DNA of 64,000 nt, taken from assembly GCF_011077955.1 (NCBI RefSeq), contig NZ_JAALBX010000003.1, positions 1-64,000 of the forward strand, written 5' to 3'. Source of the stretch: Citrobacter freundii. Lineage in GTDB: Bacteria; Pseudomonadota; Gammaproteobacteria; Enterobacterales; Enterobacteriaceae. The stretch's first letter is position 1. Each line of letters begins with the position of its first letter. The notes under the pieces were generated by a model. The model ran no database searches, was not told the DNA's origin, and worked only from the letters and a program-made list of their open reading frames with translations. Made by a program: the position numbers and the translations under genes. Below, piece after piece: positions 10,878 through 22,203 of this stretch.

Positions 10878-12371
10878 ATGGCTCAACCCCATTTATTGGC
10901 TGAAAGAATTTCACGACTCGCCTCTGCGCTGGAAAAGGGGCTTTTCGAACGCAGCCATGCGATACGACTTTGCTTACTCGCGGCGTTAAGCGGCGAGAGC
11001 GTCTTTCTGTTAGGCCCGCCAGGAATTGCCAAAAGCCTGATTGCCCGCCGCCTGAAATTTGCGTTTGTCCACGCCCGAGCCTTTGAATATTTGATGACCC
11101 GCTTTTCCACGCCGGAAGAAGTATTCGGCCCGTTGTCCATTCAGGCGCTTAAAGATGAAGGCCGTTATGAACGTCTTACTCAAGGTTATCTCCCGGAGGC
11201 GGAAATTGTCTTTCTTGATGAGATCTGGAAAGCCGGCCCGGCCATCTTAAATACCTTGTTGACGGCGATAAACGAACGTCGTTTTCGCAATGGCGCGTTT
11301 GAAGAGAAAATCCCGATGCGCCTGCTGGTGGCCGCGTCCAATGAATTACCGGATGCGGACAGTAGCCTTGAGGCGCTTTATGACCGCATGCTTATCCGCC
11401 TGTGGCTCGACAAAGTCCAGGATAAAAGCAATTTCCGCTCAATGCTGACAAACCAGCAGGACGAAAATGAAAACCCGGTTCCCGCCAGTCTGCAAATCAG
11501 CGATGAAGAATTTACGCAGTGGCAAAAAGAGATCGTTACAGTCGCCCTGCCGGACGAGGTTTTTGAGCTCATTTATCATCTGCGCCAACAACTGGAAAAC
11601 CAGCCGCATGCGCCGTATGTCTCTGACCGACGCTGGAAAAAAGCCATTCATTTATTACAGGCCTGCGCGTTCTTTAGCGGCCGTCGCGCCGTCGCGCCTA
11701 TCGATCTGATTTTGCTGAAAGACTGCTTGTGGCATGACGCAGCCGCCCGCAATTTAATGCAGCAGCAGATGGAAATATTGATGACCGGGCACGCATGGCG
11801 GCAACAGGCGATGCTGACAAAACTCGGCGCCATTCAACAACGCTGGATGCAACTGGAACAGCAGAAGAGCGATCAGAATGCGTTCACGGTAGTCAAGCAA
11901 AGCGGCATGTTCACCCGCCGTCCGCAATACCATCTCCCGGAAACGCTCCAGGCAACAGAGCTGACGCTACTGCTGCAAAAACCGCTCAAGCTTCACGATA
12001 TGGAGGTCATTCATATCACTCTGCATCGCGAGCACCTCGAACTGTGGCTGCAAAAGGGCGGAGAAATTCGCGGCAAGCTCAATGGCATCGGCTTTGCACA
12101 GATCCTGAATCTGGATGTGGACAGCAACCAGCACGTACAAATTCGCGATGTGAGTCTGCAAGCCAGCCGTCTCTCATTACCGGGCGTGCTGGCAGAAGGC
12201 ATGCCTGAAGAAATTAAACAGCAGTTAGACGATCTGGATAACGAGTGGCATCAGCAACACAGTCGTTTTAGCGATCAGCAAAAATGCCTGTTCATCCAGC
12301 CCGAGTGGTTGGGTCGTATTGAGGCAAGCTTACAGGACGTCGGCGCACAGATTAAACAGGCGCGTCAATGA
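10878..12371 (+). CDS. ravA: MoxR-type AAA+ ATPase RavA
   Basis: This 497-residue MoxR-family AAA+ ATPase has Walker [11 protein letters not shown] (about 41-50), Walker [13 protein letters not shown] and sensor region [10 protein letters not shown], then a C-terminal LARA discontinuous domain. In E. coli RavA forms hexamers, binds the lysine decarboxylase LdcI and acts with ViaA on respiratory enzymes and aminoglycoside sensitivity. The gene overlaps viaA by 4 bp (ATGA), so the two are translationally coupled. The length is one residue less than in E. coli. Confidence 0.95.
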   Translation: MAQPHLLAERISRLASALEKGLFERSHAIRLCLLAALSGESVFLLGPPGIAKSLIARRLKFAFVHARAFEYLMTRFSTPEEVFGPLSIQALKDEGRYERLTQGYLPEAEIVFLDEIWKAGPAILNTLLTAINERRFRNGAFEEKIPMRLLVAASNELPDADSSLEALYDRMLIRLWLDKVQDKSNFRSMLTNQQDENENPVPASLQISDEEFTQWQKEIVTVALPDEVFELIYHLRQQLENQPHAPYVSDRRWKKAIHLLQACAFFSGRRAVAPIDLILLKDCLWHDAAARNLMQQQMEILMTGHAWRQQAMLTKLGAIQQRWMQLEQQKSDQNAFTVVKQSGMFTRRPQYHLPETLQATELTLLLQKPLKLHDMEVIHITLHREHLELWLQKGGEIRGKLNGIGFAQILNLDVDSNQHVQIRDVSLQASRLSLPGVLAEGMPEEIKQQLDDLDNEWHQQHSRFSDQQKCLFIQPEWLGRIEASLQDVGAQIKQARQ

Positions 12372-13819
12372 TTACCCTGGATACGTTAAATACGATCCTG
12401 GCCATCGGCGAAGGGGAACTGATAGAAGACTTGATCATCGCGCTGCTGGCTTCGCCACAGCTGGCGCTCTTCTTTGAAAAGTACCCCAAATTAAAAAAAG
12501 CGCTCCATGAAGATATCCCGCGCTGGCGGGAGCAGTTAAAAAATCGCCTGCATGATGTGCCGGTGCCGGTGGAACTGGCGCAGGAAGTGCAGTGTTATCA
12601 GGAAAGCCAGATGCTTTCCACGTCGCAATTGCTGGTGCAGTTGCCGCAAATCCTCACACGGCTTGAACAACTTAACTCGCCGTTTACCGCCCAGGCAGTC
12701 CAGCTCACTCAGGCAAGCCCAACCTTTACCCCGGCGCTGCATACGCTTTTTCTGCAGCGCTGGCGGTTAAGCCTGGTGGTACAGGCCACCACCCTGAATC
12801 AACAATTGCTCGAAGATGAGCGAGAGCAGTTGTTAAGCGAAGTGCAGGCGCGGATGACCCTCAGCGGTCAACTTGAAAACGTATTGGTGGAAAACGATCA
12901 TGCTGCGGGACGCTTATGGGACATGAGCGCAGGTCAGTTGAAACGCGGCGATTATCAATTGATCGTCAAATACGGTGAGTTTCTGGCAAGCCAGCCGGAA
13001 CTGGAAAAGCTCGCCGCCCAGTTAGGACGCTCCCGGGAGGCGAAATCCATCCCAAAGAAGGATTCGCCAGTCGAGACCTTTCGTACGCTGGTACGCGAAC
13101 CGGCAACCGTGCCGGAACAAGTGGAGGGCCTTCATCGCAGCGATGATATTTTGCGGCTATTGCCGCCAGAGCTGGCTACGCTTGGTATCACCGAACTGGA
13201 ATATGAATTTTATCGCCGTCTGGTGGAGCATGAATTGCTGACTTATCGGTTGCAGGGTGAAGCCTGGCGGGAACGGGTCATTGAGCGACCGGTCACGCAT
13301 CAGGATGTGGATGAACAACCCCGTGGTCCGTTTATCGTCTGCGTCGACACCTCAGGCTCCATGGGCGGATTTAATGAGCAGTGCGCCAAAGCGTTTTGCC
13401 TGGCGTTGATGCGCATAGCCCTGGCAGACAGCCGCCGCTGCTTCATCATGCTGTTTTCAACCGAAGTGGTGAGCTATGAGCTGTCACGTCAGGACGGCCT
13501 TGAACAAGCCATCCGCTTTTTAAGTCAGCAGTTTCGCGGCGGCACTGATATCGCGAGCTGTTTTAGATCGATCATTGAGCGAATGCAGGGAAGTGTATGG
13601 CAGGATGCCGACGCGGTGGTTATCTCGGATTTTATCGCCCAACGCCTGCCGGACGATGTAGTAACTCAGGTCAAAACCTTGCAACGGGTGCATCAGCACC
13701 GTTTTCATGCGGTAGCGATGTCCACCCACGGCAAACCCGGCATCATGCGGATATTCGATCATATCTGGCGTTTTGATACCGGGATGCGTAGTCGTTTGCT
13801 GCGGCGCTGGCAGCGTTAA
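12368..13819 (+). CDS. viaA: VWA-domain partner protein ViaA
   Basis: This 483-residue cytoplasmic protein has a helical N-terminal region and a C-terminal von Willebrand A domain. The MIDAS motif DTSGSMGG is near residue 326, with later metal-ligand positions FRGGTDIAS and DAVVISDF. It stimulates RavA ATPase in E. coli. It converges on asnA with a 2-bp gap. Confidence 0.94.
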   Translation: MITLDTLNTILAIGEGELIEDLIIALLASPQLALFFEKYPKLKKALHEDIPRWREQLKNRLHDVPVPVELAQEVQCYQESQMLSTSQLLVQLPQILTRLEQLNSPFTAQAVQLTQASPTFTPALHTLFLQRWRLSLVVQATTLNQQLLEDEREQLLSEVQARMTLSGQLENVLVENDHAAGRLWDMSAGQLKRGDYQLIVKYGEFLASQPELEKLAAQLGRSREAKSIPKKDSPVETFRTLVREPATVPEQVEGLHRSDDILRLLPPELATLGITELEYEFYRRLVEHELLTYRLQGEAWRERVIERPVTHQDVDEQPRGPFIVCVDTSGSMGGFNEQCAKAFCLALMRIALADSRRCFIMLFSTEVVSYELSRQDGLEQAIRFLSQQFRGGTDIASCFRSIIERMQGSVWQDADAVVISDFIAQRLPDDVVTQVKTLQRVHQHRFHAVAMSTHGKPGIMRIFDHIWRFDTGMRSRLLRRWQR

Positions 13820-13821
13820 GA

Positions 13822-14814
13822 TTACAGCAGTTCGCTGACCTCAGCCTGAACCTGCGCAGGCCATACGCCACACTGTACCTGGCCGATATGCGAAAGCTGT
13901 AGCATCAGCATAGTCAGACGCGACTGACCGATACCGCCGCCGATGGTCTGCGGCATTTCGCCCTTGAGGAGAGACTGGTGCCATTCCAGCGCCAGGCGAT
14001 CTTCATCACCCGTAATGGCCAACTGACGTTTCAGCGCATCGGCGTCAACCCGGATCCCCATCGAGGAAAGCTCAAAAGCGTCTTCCAGTACCGGGTTCCA
14101 TACCAGAATATCCCCGTTCAAACCCGCTAATCCGCTTTCGCTCGGCGTTGACCAGTCATCATAATCCGGCGCACGAACGTCGTGGCGTTTTCCGTCTGCG
14201 AGCTTGCCGCCGATGCCAATCAGGAATACTGCGCCCAGCTCTTTCGCAATGGCGCGTTCACGGCCTTTGGCATCCAGATCCGGGAAGCGCTGTTGCAGTG
14301 TTTCGCTGTGAACAAAGTGGATTTGGTCCGGCAGGAACGGTGTCAGACCAAACTGCTCGCTTACTGCCATTTCGGTGGCTTTCATGGCAGACCAGATAGC
14401 TTCAACCGTCTGCTTTAAGGTGCCGAGATGGCGCTCGCCATCGCCCATTACACGTTCCCAGTCCCATTGATCGACATAGACCGAGTGAATGGGGGAGAGG
14501 CGATCCTCGTCCGGACGCAGGGCCTTCATATGGGTGTACAGGCCTTCGCCCGCGCTGAAGTCGTGCTGACCCAGCGTTTTACGTTTCCACTTCGCCAGAG
14601 AATGCACCACTTCAAATTGCGCGTCTGGCAAGGTTTTCACGCGGACCTGAACGGCTTTCTCGCAGCCAGACAAGTTATCCTGCGTCCCGTCGCCGATGCG
14701 GCTCAGAATCGGTGCCTGTACTTCAATCAGGCCCAATTTTTCTTCGAGCTGGCGAGAGAAATGGGATTTTACGAAACTAATCTGACGTTGTTTTGCGATA
14801 TAAGCCGTTTTCAT
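13822..14814 (-). CDS. asnA: Asparagine synthetase A (ammonia-dependent)
   Basis: This 330-residue enzyme makes asparagine from aspartate, ammonia and ATP. It resembles a class II aminoacyl-tRNA synthetase catalytic core: the N terminus [21 protein letters not shown] and the near-C-terminal [14 protein letters not shown] (motif 3-like) are visible. I take the start MKTAYIA rather than the upstream in-frame Met because it gives the E. coli length. It is transcribed divergently from its activator asnC, 152 bp away. Confidence 0.97.
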   Translation of the reverse strand: MKTAYIAKQRQISFVKSHFSRQLEEKLGLIEVQAPILSRIGDGTQDNLSGCEKAVQVRVKTLPDAQFEVVHSLAKWKRKTLGQHDFSAGEGLYTHMKALRPDEDRLSPIHSVYVDQWDWERVMGDGERHLGTLKQTVEAIWSAMKATEMAVSEQFGLTPFLPDQIHFVHSETLQQRFPDLDAKGRERAIAKELGAVFLIGIGGKLADGKRHDVRAPDYDDWSTPSESGLAGLNGDILVWNPVLEDAFELSSMGIRVDADALKRQLAITGDEDRLALEWHQSLLKGEMPQTIGGGIGQSRLTMLMLQLSHIGQVQCGVWPAQVQAEVSELL

Positions 14815-14966
14815 TATGTTTACTCCTGTCTGTCTGTTAGCAAACATTTAGCAATAAAACAGGATAACAATTCAATAATCATCAATAAAAAAGGCCAGAC
14901 GGTTTTTAATTCGATAATTTTACCGCCATAATGAAGGCGAATCGTCATTATCCATAAGGAAAACAT

Positions 14967-15425
14967 ATGGAAAATTATCAGATCGACAATCTGGATCGCG
15001 GCATCCTGGAAGCCTTAATGGCAAATGCGCGTACCGCCTATGCTGAATTGGCTAAACAATTCAGCGTGAGCCCGGGAACCATTCATGTGCGCGTAGAGAA
15101 AATGAAGCAGGCCGGGATTATCACCGGCGCGCGCATTGATATCAGCCCGAAACAGTTGGGTTATGACGTGTGTTGCTTTATCGGCATCATTCTAAAAAGC
15201 GCAAAAGATTACCCTTCCGCACTGGCTAAGCTGGAAAGTCTGGATGAGGTTACCGAGGCGTATTACACCACCGGCCACTACAGTATTTTTATAAAAGTGA
15301 TGTGTCGGTCTATTGATGCCTTACAGCAAGTACTTATCAACAAGATCCAAACAATTGATGAAATTCAGTCCACTGAGACACTGATTTCACTGCAAAACCC
15401 TATCATGCGCACCATTAAACCCTAG
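14967..15425 (+). CDS. asnC: Asparagine-responsive regulator AsnC (Lrp family)
   Basis: This 152-residue protein has an N-terminal helix-turn-helix (YAELAKQFSVSPGTIHVRVEKM) and a C-terminal RAM effector domain, and is the namesake of the Lrp/AsnC family. In E. coli it activates asnA when asparagine is low and represses itself. A good AAGGAAAAC site precedes the ATG. It reads toward mioC and oriC; no strong terminator separates asnC from mioC, so asnC transcripts may enter the origin region, as in E. coli. Confidence 0.96.
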   Translation: MENYQIDNLDRGILEALMANARTAYAELAKQFSVSPGTIHVRVEKMKQAGIITGARIDISPKQLGYDVCCFIGIILKSAKDYPSALAKLESLDEVTEAYYTTGHYSIFIKVMCRSIDALQQVLINKIQTIDEIQSTETLISLQNPIMRTIKP

Positions 15426-15538
15426 TTCAATAAGCATGAAATCATTTAATTAACAATCAGTTAAGTAAATCATCATCACCGATCGTGGAGAAAGAAAGGC
15501 GAGAATCTACGATCGGAACACGTCCTGCTATACCCATA

Positions 15539-15547
15539 TTATCCACA
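15539..15547 (+). promoter_or_regulatory. DnaA box upstream of mioC
   Basis: A perfect consensus TTATCCACA lies 62 bp before the mioC start. In E. coli a DnaA box at this place lets DnaA repress mioC transcription, which otherwise runs into oriC. Confidence 0.8.
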
Positions 15548-15607
15548 GGTAGATCCCAGCCCCTTCACAGCGTACAATACGCGACGTTATAAAAAAGGCG
15601 GACGATC

Positions 15608-16048
15608 ATGGCAGATATCACCCTTATTAGCGGCAGCACCCTGGGCAGCGCGGAATACGTTGCTGAACATCTGGCTTCAAAGCTCGAAGAGGCCGGTTTC
15701 TCGACGGACACTCAACATGGCCCACTGCTCGCAGACCTGCATCCAGAGGGCGTTTGGCTGATTGTGACCTCAACGCATGGCGCAGGCGATGTCCCGGATA
15801 ATCTCGAACCATTTTATGCTGCAATAAAGGAAGAGCGTCCCGACCTTAGTAAAGTACGTTTTGGGGCGGTAGGTATCGGCAGTCGTGAATATGACACCTT
15901 CTGTGGCGCTATCGAGAAAATCGACACGCTTTTGACCGAATGTGGAGCCAAACGCCTTGGCGATCTGCTGAAGATCAACGTTCACGATCATGAAATTCCG
16001 GAGGATCCGGCGGAAATTTGGTTGGGATCCTGGAAAAATTTACTCTAA
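15608..16048 (+). CDS. mioC: Flavodoxin-like protein MioC
   Basis: This 146-residue FMN-binding flavodoxin has the N-terminal phosphate-binding loop SGSTLGSAEYVAEHLA and the second FMN loop STHGAGDVPDN, and ends GSWKNLL. In E. coli MioC is needed for biotin synthase activity in vitro. The gene sits immediately left of oriC and is transcribed into it. Substitutions relative to E. coli are scattered and there is no truncation. Confidence 0.95.
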   Translation: MADITLISGSTLGSAEYVAEHLASKLEEAGFSTDTQHGPLLADLHPEGVWLIVTSTHGAGDVPDNLEPFYAAIKEERPDLSKVRFGAVGIGSREYDTFCGAIEKIDTLLTECGAKRLGDLLKINVHDHEIPEDPAEIWLGSWKNLL

Positions 16049-16072
16049 TTGTCGAAAAGATCGCCGGTTGTT

Positions 16073-16081
16073 TGTGTATAA
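16073..16081 (-). promoter_or_regulatory. oriC DnaA box R4 (one mismatch from consensus)
   Basis: The plus strand reads TGTGTATAA, i.e. TTATACACA in the opposite direction. In E. coli R4 is a perfect high-affinity TTATCCACA. Assignment rests on position: 10 bp separate it from AAGCTTGGATCAACC, exactly as in E. coli. Confidence 0.85.
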
Positions 16082-16111
16082 GTATGCTTATAAGCTTGGA
16101 TCAACCGGTAG

Positions 16112-16120
16112 TTATCCAAG
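16112..16120 (+). promoter_or_regulatory. oriC DnaA box R2
   Basis: TTATCCAAG differs only in the last base from E. coli R2 (TTATCCAAA). The flanking CCGGTAG is conserved. Confidence 0.85.
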
Positions 16121-16146
16121 GTATAACCTTTTTCTCTTTTTGGCCC

Positions 16147-16155
16147 TGTGGATAA
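16147..16155 (-). promoter_or_regulatory. oriC DnaA box R3 (perfect consensus here)
   Basis: The plus strand reads TGTGGATAA, the perfect TTATCCACA box. The corresponding E. coli R3 is TTATACACA, a weak box. It starts 26 bp after R2, the same distance as in E. coli. Confidence 0.85.
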
Positions 16156-16221
16156 ATAGCCATTCTACACCCAGCTAATACCGTGTGGGATCACCGATCG
16201 TTAACAGCTAATGATCCCGCT

Positions 16222-16233
16222 TAATGCATTGAT
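16222..16233 (-). promoter_or_regulatory. Probable oriC IHF site
   Basis: The minus strand reads ATCAATGCATTA, matching ATCAA-N4-TTA of the IHF consensus. It lies between R1 and the R5 position, where IHF bends oriC in E. coli. Confidence 0.6.
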
Positions 16234-16252
16234 CTTATTTGGCGATCGGCGG

Positions 16253-16261
16253 TTATCCACA
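16253..16261 (+). promoter_or_regulatory. oriC DnaA box R1
   Basis: A perfect TTATCCACA next to the unwinding region. R1 is the box that anchors DnaA beside the duplex unwinding element. Confidence 0.92.
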
Positions 16262-16426
16262 GATAACGGCGATCCTAATAAGAGATCACAGTAAAACAGA
16301 TCTCTAAATAAAAAGATCTTCTTTTAATTACCAACGATCCTGACGCTTTCTCGAAAGGCTAAACTTGAGTAGAATCCACGCCCCGGGATCGAAAACCCAT
16401 TTGCCATACCACGAGGTTTATCCACC

Positions 16427-18316
16427 ATGTTTTATCCGGATCCTTTCGACGTCATCATCATTGGCGGGGGTCATGCAGGCACTGAGGCCGCGATGGCCGC
16501 TGCCCGTATGGGTCAGCAGACCCTACTTTTGACACACAATATCGACACGTTGGGGCAGATGAGCTGCAACCCGGCGATCGGCGGTATTGGTAAAGGACAT
16601 TTGGTTAAGGAAGTGGATGCCCTGGGCGGCCTGATGGCAAGCGCAATCGACAAAGCCGGTATTCAGTTTAGGATACTAAACGCCAGCAAAGGCCCTGCCG
16701 TTCGCGCCACTCGCGCTCAGGCTGACCGTGTGCTGTATCGCCAGGCGGTACGCACCGCCCTGGAAAACCAACCGAATTTGATGATCTTCCAACAAGCCGT
16801 GGAAGATCTGATTGTGGAAAACGATCGTGTGGTCGGCGCCGTGACCCAGATGGGATTAAAATTCCGGGCCCGCGCTGTGGTATTGACCGTCGGTACTTTC
16901 CTGGACGGCAAGATCCACATCGGTCTTGATAACTACAGCGGCGGACGAGCCGGCGATCCGCCGTCCATTTCTCTGTCACGCCGTTTGCGTGAATTGCCGT
17001 TGCGTGTCAATCGACTGAAAACCGGTACACCGCCGCGTATCGATGCGCGAACGATTGATTTCAGCGTACTGGCGCAACAGCACGGTGATAACCCGCTGCC
17101 AGTCTTCTCGTTTATGGGCGATGTCAGCCAGCATCCTCAGCAGGTGCCGTGCTATATCACGCACACTAACGAAAAAACGCATGACGTGATCCGCGCCAAC
17201 CTCGATCGCAGCCCGATGTATGCGGGAGTTATCGAGGGCATTGGTCCGCGCTATTGCCCGTCTATCGAAGACAAAGTCATGCGCTTTGCCGATCGCAATC
17301 AGCATCAGATCTTCCTGGAGCCGGAAGGCCTGACGTCAAATGAAATTTACCCGAACGGGATTTCCACGAGTCTGCCGTTTGATGTGCAAATGCAGATCGT
17401 GCGCTCCATGCAGGGCATGGAAAACGCGAAAATCGTCCGCCCTGGCTATGCCATTGAGTATGATTTCTTTGACCCGCGCGATCTTAAACAGACACTGGAA
17501 AGCAAATACATCCAGGGTCTGTTCTTTGCCGGACAAATTAACGGCACAACCGGTTACGAAGAAGCTGCCGCACAAGGCCTGCTGGCTGGACTCAACGCCG
17601 CTCGCTTCTCTGCCGAGAAAGAGGGCTGGGCGCCGCGCCGCGATCAGGCTTACCTCGGCGTGCTGGTTGATGATTTGTGCACGCTGGGTACAAAAGAACC
17701 GTACCGTATGTTTACCTCACGTGCTGAATACCGCCTGATGTTGCGTGAAGACAATGCCGATCTGCGTTTGACCGAAGTGGGTCGTGAATTGGGTCTGGTG
17801 GATGATGCGCGTTGGGCGCGCTTCAACCAAAAACGCGAAAATATTGAGCTGGAACGCCAGCGTTTGCGCGGGATCTGGATGGCGCCCTCCTCGGAAGCCG
17901 TGCAGGAAGTGAATGCTCACCTGGCATCGCCGTTATCGCGTGAAGCCAGCGGTGAAGATCTGCTTCGTCGCCCGGAAATGACCTATCAGCAACTGGTTAG
18001 CCTGACGCCATTCGCGCCGGGGCTGGATGACGCCGAGGCGTCTGAACAGGTTGAGATTCAGGTCAAATACGAAGGCTATATCGCCCGCCAACAGGATGAG
18101 ATCGACAAACAGCAGCGCAACGAGAATACCTTACTGCCTGCTACTCTGGACTACCGCCAGGTTTCCGGTCTTTCCAACGAAGTGATCGCTAAACTCAACG
18201 ATCACAAACCGTCGTCGATTGGACAGGCATCGCGTATTTCTGGCATTACGCCAGCCGCCATTTCCATTTTGCTGGTATGGCTTAAGAAACAGGGTTTACT
18301 GCGCCGCAGCGCGTAA
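16427..18316 (+). CDS. mnmG: tRNA uridine 5-carboxymethylaminomethyl modification enzyme MnmG (GidA)
   Basis: This 629-residue FAD enzyme works with MnmE to modify U34 of tRNAs reading NNA/NNG codons. An N-terminal Rossmann FAD motif [19 protein letters not shown] (about 10-28), the second signature [11 protein letters not shown] near 273 and a C-terminal helical domain are present. The length is that of E. coli. Its partner mnmE lies at 40-41.4 kb. The gene is transcribed away from oriC, and its promoter overlaps the right edge of the origin. Confidence 0.97.
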   Translation: MFYPDPFDVIIIGGGHAGTEAAMAAARMGQQTLLLTHNIDTLGQMSCNPAIGGIGKGHLVKEVDALGGLMASAIDKAGIQFRILNASKGPAVRATRAQADRVLYRQAVRTALENQPNLMIFQQAVEDLIVENDRVVGAVTQMGLKFRARAVVLTVGTFLDGKIHIGLDNYSGGRAGDPPSISLSRRLRELPLRVNRLKTGTPPRIDARTIDFSVLAQQHGDNPLPVFSFMGDVSQHPQQVPCYITHTNEKTHDVIRANLDRSPMYAGVIEGIGPRYCPSIEDKVMRFADRNQHQIFLEPEGLTSNEIYPNGISTSLPFDVQMQIVRSMQGMENAKIVRPGYAIEYDFFDPRDLKQTLESKYIQGLFFAGQINGTTGYEEAAAQGLLAGLNAARFSAEKEGWAPRRDQAYLGVLVDDLCTLGTKEPYRMFTSRAEYRLMLREDNADLRLTEVGRELGLVDDARWARFNQKRENIELERQRLRGIWMAPSSEAVQEVNAHLASPLSREASGEDLLRRPEMTYQQLVSLTPFAPGLDDAEASEQVEIQVKYEGYIARQQDEIDKQQRNENTLLPATLDYRQVSGLSNEVIAKLNDHKPSSIGQASRISGITPAAISILLVWLKKQGLLRRSA

Positions 18317-18369
18317 CCGAGCGTTAAATTCGGGTCAGCCTCGCGCTGGCCCTTTTCATGGATATCGTT

Positions 18370-19008
18370 GTGCTGAATAAATTAACGCGTCTGCTGGATG
18401 CCGCTGCCATCACGCTGACCGACCATCAAAAGCAGCAGCTCGTGGCTTACGTTGGCATGCTGGATAAATGGAATAAGGCCTATAACCTGACTTCCGTTCG
18501 CGATCCCAATGAGATGTTGGTACGCCACATCCTGGACAGCATTGTTGTGGCGCCGCATCTTGAAGGCTCACGGTTTATCGACGTCGGGACCGGACCGGGC
18601 CTGCCAGGCATCCCGTTATCAATCGTCTGCCCGGACAAACATTTCACGCTGCTTGATAGTCTTGGGAAGCGTGTGCGGTTCCTGCGTCAGGTACAGCACG
18701 AACTGAAGCTGGACAATATCGCCCCGGTGCAGAGCAGGGTAGAGGATTTTCCCGCTGAACCGCCGTTTAATGGCGTCATTAGCCGTGCCTTTGCATCCCT
18801 GACGGATATGGTGAACTGGTGTAAGCATTTGCCTGCGCAGCAAGGGCGGTTTTATGCGCTGAAAGGGTTGCGTCCGGATGACGAAATCACTGCGTTGCCC
18901 GACGCATTTGAGGTTGAAAAAATTGTGGAGCTTGCGGTTCCCGGGCTTGAAGGTGAACGGCATTTGGTCATAATTAGACCACTAAATTTTAATAATTGTA
19001 AAAAATAG
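18370..19008 (+). CDS. rsmG: 16S rRNA (guanine-527-N7) methyltransferase RsmG (GidB)
   Basis: This SAM-dependent methyltransferase acts on G527 of 16S rRNA. Motifs [19 protein letters not shown] and the SAM loop [10 protein letters not shown] are intact. I chose GTG at 18370, which gives [10 protein letters not shown] aligned with the E. coli N terminus; an in-frame ATG at 18358 adds four residues. The 212-residue product is about five longer than E. coli RsmG and ends NFNNCKK instead of the short lysine-rich E. coli tail. The body is also more diverged than neighbouring proteins. It follows mnmG by 53 bp. Confidence 0.93.
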   Translation: MLNKLTRLLDAAAITLTDHQKQQLVAYVGMLDKWNKAYNLTSVRDPNEMLVRHILDSIVVAPHLEGSRFIDVGTGPGLPGIPLSIVCPDKHFTLLDSLGKRVRFLRQVQHELKLDNIAPVQSRVEDFPAEPPFNGVISRAFASLTDMVNWCKHLPAQQGRFYALKGLRPDDEITALPDAFEVEKIVELAVPGLEGERHLVIIRPLNFNNCKK

Positions 19009-19605
19009 TAGAAAAAGTTCGCCAGCGAAATTGTTAACGCTCTCCTGTCATTCCCTTTATGAATGACAGGAAATTTAACCATATTGTTACCAGGGACTGC
19101 GGCGACCTTGACGTTTTGTCATTAACTTCAATCTAAAATAGTCAACCGCGAAAATATCAGCCTGCTAAAAATCCTCCTGATGGCAGATTTTTGGTTGTTA
19201 AAATCCAGGATGAGATGTCAATGAAAGGTTTTGGCAAGGTATGGACTGATTTTAAAAAATTGCTGATTAATACTATTAATTTTCAATAAGATGCAATTTG
19301 AAGTTTCATAACTGTCGTGCCGTATTTTTAAAGTTAATTGTTTATTGTGTGATCTCCTGCACGCTTTAGAACACGGTCTTTGCGGTTATTTGCGTTTTTT
19401 AGAGAACATAGCGCGTTTAATAAAAACTTTGAAAAAGTGCTGGTCGAAATTTATTTAAACATTTATTCACCTTTTCGCTACTTATTGTTTGAAATCACGG
19501 GGCCGCACCGTATAATTTGACCGCTTTTAGATGCTTGACTCTGAGCCGTAAAGAACGTTTTATACGACACGCGACATACCTCTTAGGGAGCAGGAGTTAT
19601 ACGTA
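19009..19605. other. AT-rich rsmG-atpI intergenic region
   Basis: This gap of 597 bp has no supported gene. It contains an imperfectly terminator-like hairpin (10-bp stem CCTGTCATTC at 19044-19053 with GAATGACAGG at 19061-19070), not followed by a T-run. The middle is strongly AT-rich. The last 110 bp carry the atp promoter and leader, well conserved with E. coli, while the rest is not. Confidence 0.5.
19489..19516 (+). promoter_or_regulatory. atp operon promoter
   Basis: -35 TTGAAA (19489-19494) and -10 TATAAT (19511-19516) are separated by 16 bp. Together with the GGGGCCGCACCG spacer they match the main atpI promoter of E. coli. The start point would be about 19523, leaving a leader of about 80 nt. 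Confidence 0.8.
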
Positions 19606-20813
<1,208 letters not shown>

Positions 20814-20835
20814 TTTTTTACACAACACTACTGCG

Positions 20836-21126
<291 letters not shown>

Positions 21127-21172
21127 TAATTAAGCAATATCAGAACGTTAACTAAATAAGAGGCATTGTGCT

Positions 21173-21643
21173 GTGAATCTTAACGCAACAATCCTCGGCC
21201 AGGCCATCGCGTTTGTCCTGTTCGTTCTGTTCTGCATGAAGTATGTATGGCCGCCAATTATGGCTGCCATCGAAAAACGTCAAAAAGAAATTGCTGACGG
21301 TCTTGCTTCTGCTGAACGAGCTAAAAAGGATTTGGACCTTGCACAGGCCAATGCGACCGACCAGCTGAAAAAAGCGAAAGCTGAAGCCCAGGTAATCATT
21401 GAGCAGGCGAACAAACGCCGTGCTCAGATGCTGGAAGAAGCGAAAGCGGAAGCCGAACAGGAACGTACCAAAATCGTGGCGCAGGCTCAGGCAGAAATCG
21501 ACGCTGAGCGCAAACGTGCTCGCGAAGAACTGCGTAAGCAGGTGGCTATGCTGGCCGTTGCTGGCGCCGAGAAGATCATCGAACGTTCCGTGGATGAAGC
21601 TGCTAACAGCGACATCGTGGATAAACTTGTCGCTGAACTGTAA
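21173..21643 (+). CDS. atpF: ATP synthase F0 subunit b
   Basis: This 156-residue protein has one N-terminal membrane helix (about 4-26) and a long charged coiled coil that dimerises as the stator stalk. The start is GTG at 21173, as in E. coli, giving [17 protein letters not shown]. It ends DKLVAEL, the segment that binds delta. Confidence 0.97.
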   Translation: MNLNATILGQAIAFVLFVLFCMKYVWPPIMAAIEKRQKEIADGLASAERAKKDLDLAQANATDQLKKAKAEAQVIIEQANKRRAQMLEEAKAEAEQERTKIVAQAQAEIDAERKRAREELRKQVAMLAVAGAEKIIERSVDEAANSDIVDKLVAEL

Positions 21644-21657
21644 GGAGGGAGGGGCTG

Positions 21658-22191
21658 ATGTCTGAATTTGTAACGGTAGCTCGCCCCTACGCCAAAGCAG
21701 CTTTTGACTTTGCCGTCGAAAACCAAAGCGTAGACCGTTGGCAGGACATGCTGATGTTTGCCGCTGAGGTGACTAAAAACGAACAAATGGCAGAGCTTCT
21801 CTCTGGTGCCCTGGCACCGGAAACGCTCGCTGAGTCGTTTATCGCAGTATGTGGTGACCAGCTCGACGCTCATGGTCAGAACCTGATTAAGGTGATGGCT
21901 GATAATGGGCGTTTGAAGGTTCTCCCTGATGTTCTTGAGCAATTTATTCGTTTACGTGAGGCCCGTGAGGCCACCGTTGAAGTGGAAGTCACTTCCGCTA
22001 ATACGCTTAGCGAAGAACAGCTTGAGAAAATCAGCGTCGCGATGGAAAAACGTCTGTCACGCAAAGTGAAGCTGAATTGCAAAATCGATAAGTCTGTAGT
22101 GGCGGGCGTAATCATCCGAGCGGGTGATATGGTCATTGATGGCAGCGTACGCGGCCGTCTTGAGCGCCTTGCAGACGTCTTGCAGTCTTAA
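21658..22191 (+). CDS. atpH: ATP synthase F1 subunit delta
   Basis: This 177-residue OSCP-like subunit joins the b-dimer stalk to the top of the alpha3beta3 head. The N terminus [18 protein letters not shown] and C-terminal [16 protein letters not shown] are typical. A strong AAGGAGGGAGGGG ribosome site precedes the ATG. Confidence 0.97.
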   Translation: MSEFVTVARPYAKAAFDFAVENQSVDRWQDMLMFAAEVTKNEQMAELLSGALAPETLAESFIAVCGDQLDAHGQNLIKVMADNGRLKVLPDVLEQFIRLREAREATVEVEVTSANTLSEEQLEKISVAMEKRLSRKVKLNCKIDKSVVAGVIIRAGDMVIDGSVRGRLERLADVLQS

Positions 22192-22203
22192 GGGGACTGG
22201 AGC

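Larger units (their letters stand above)
16049..16345. other. oriC: Chromosomal replication origin oriC
   Basis: Located between mioC and mnmG, it has the enterobacterial layout read in reverse. DnaA boxes are R4 (16073), R2 (16112), R3 (16147), a degenerate R5/M-like site (16198) and R1 (16253). An IHF-type site lies at 16222-16233. On the mnmG side is an AT-rich unwinding element with GATCT-rich 13-mers (about 16278-16330, including AGATCTTCTTTTAATT). About a dozen GATC sites for Dam and SeqA lie within 290 bp. Box spacings equal those of E. coli, but the sequences of R3 and R4 are exchanged. Confidence 0.95.
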
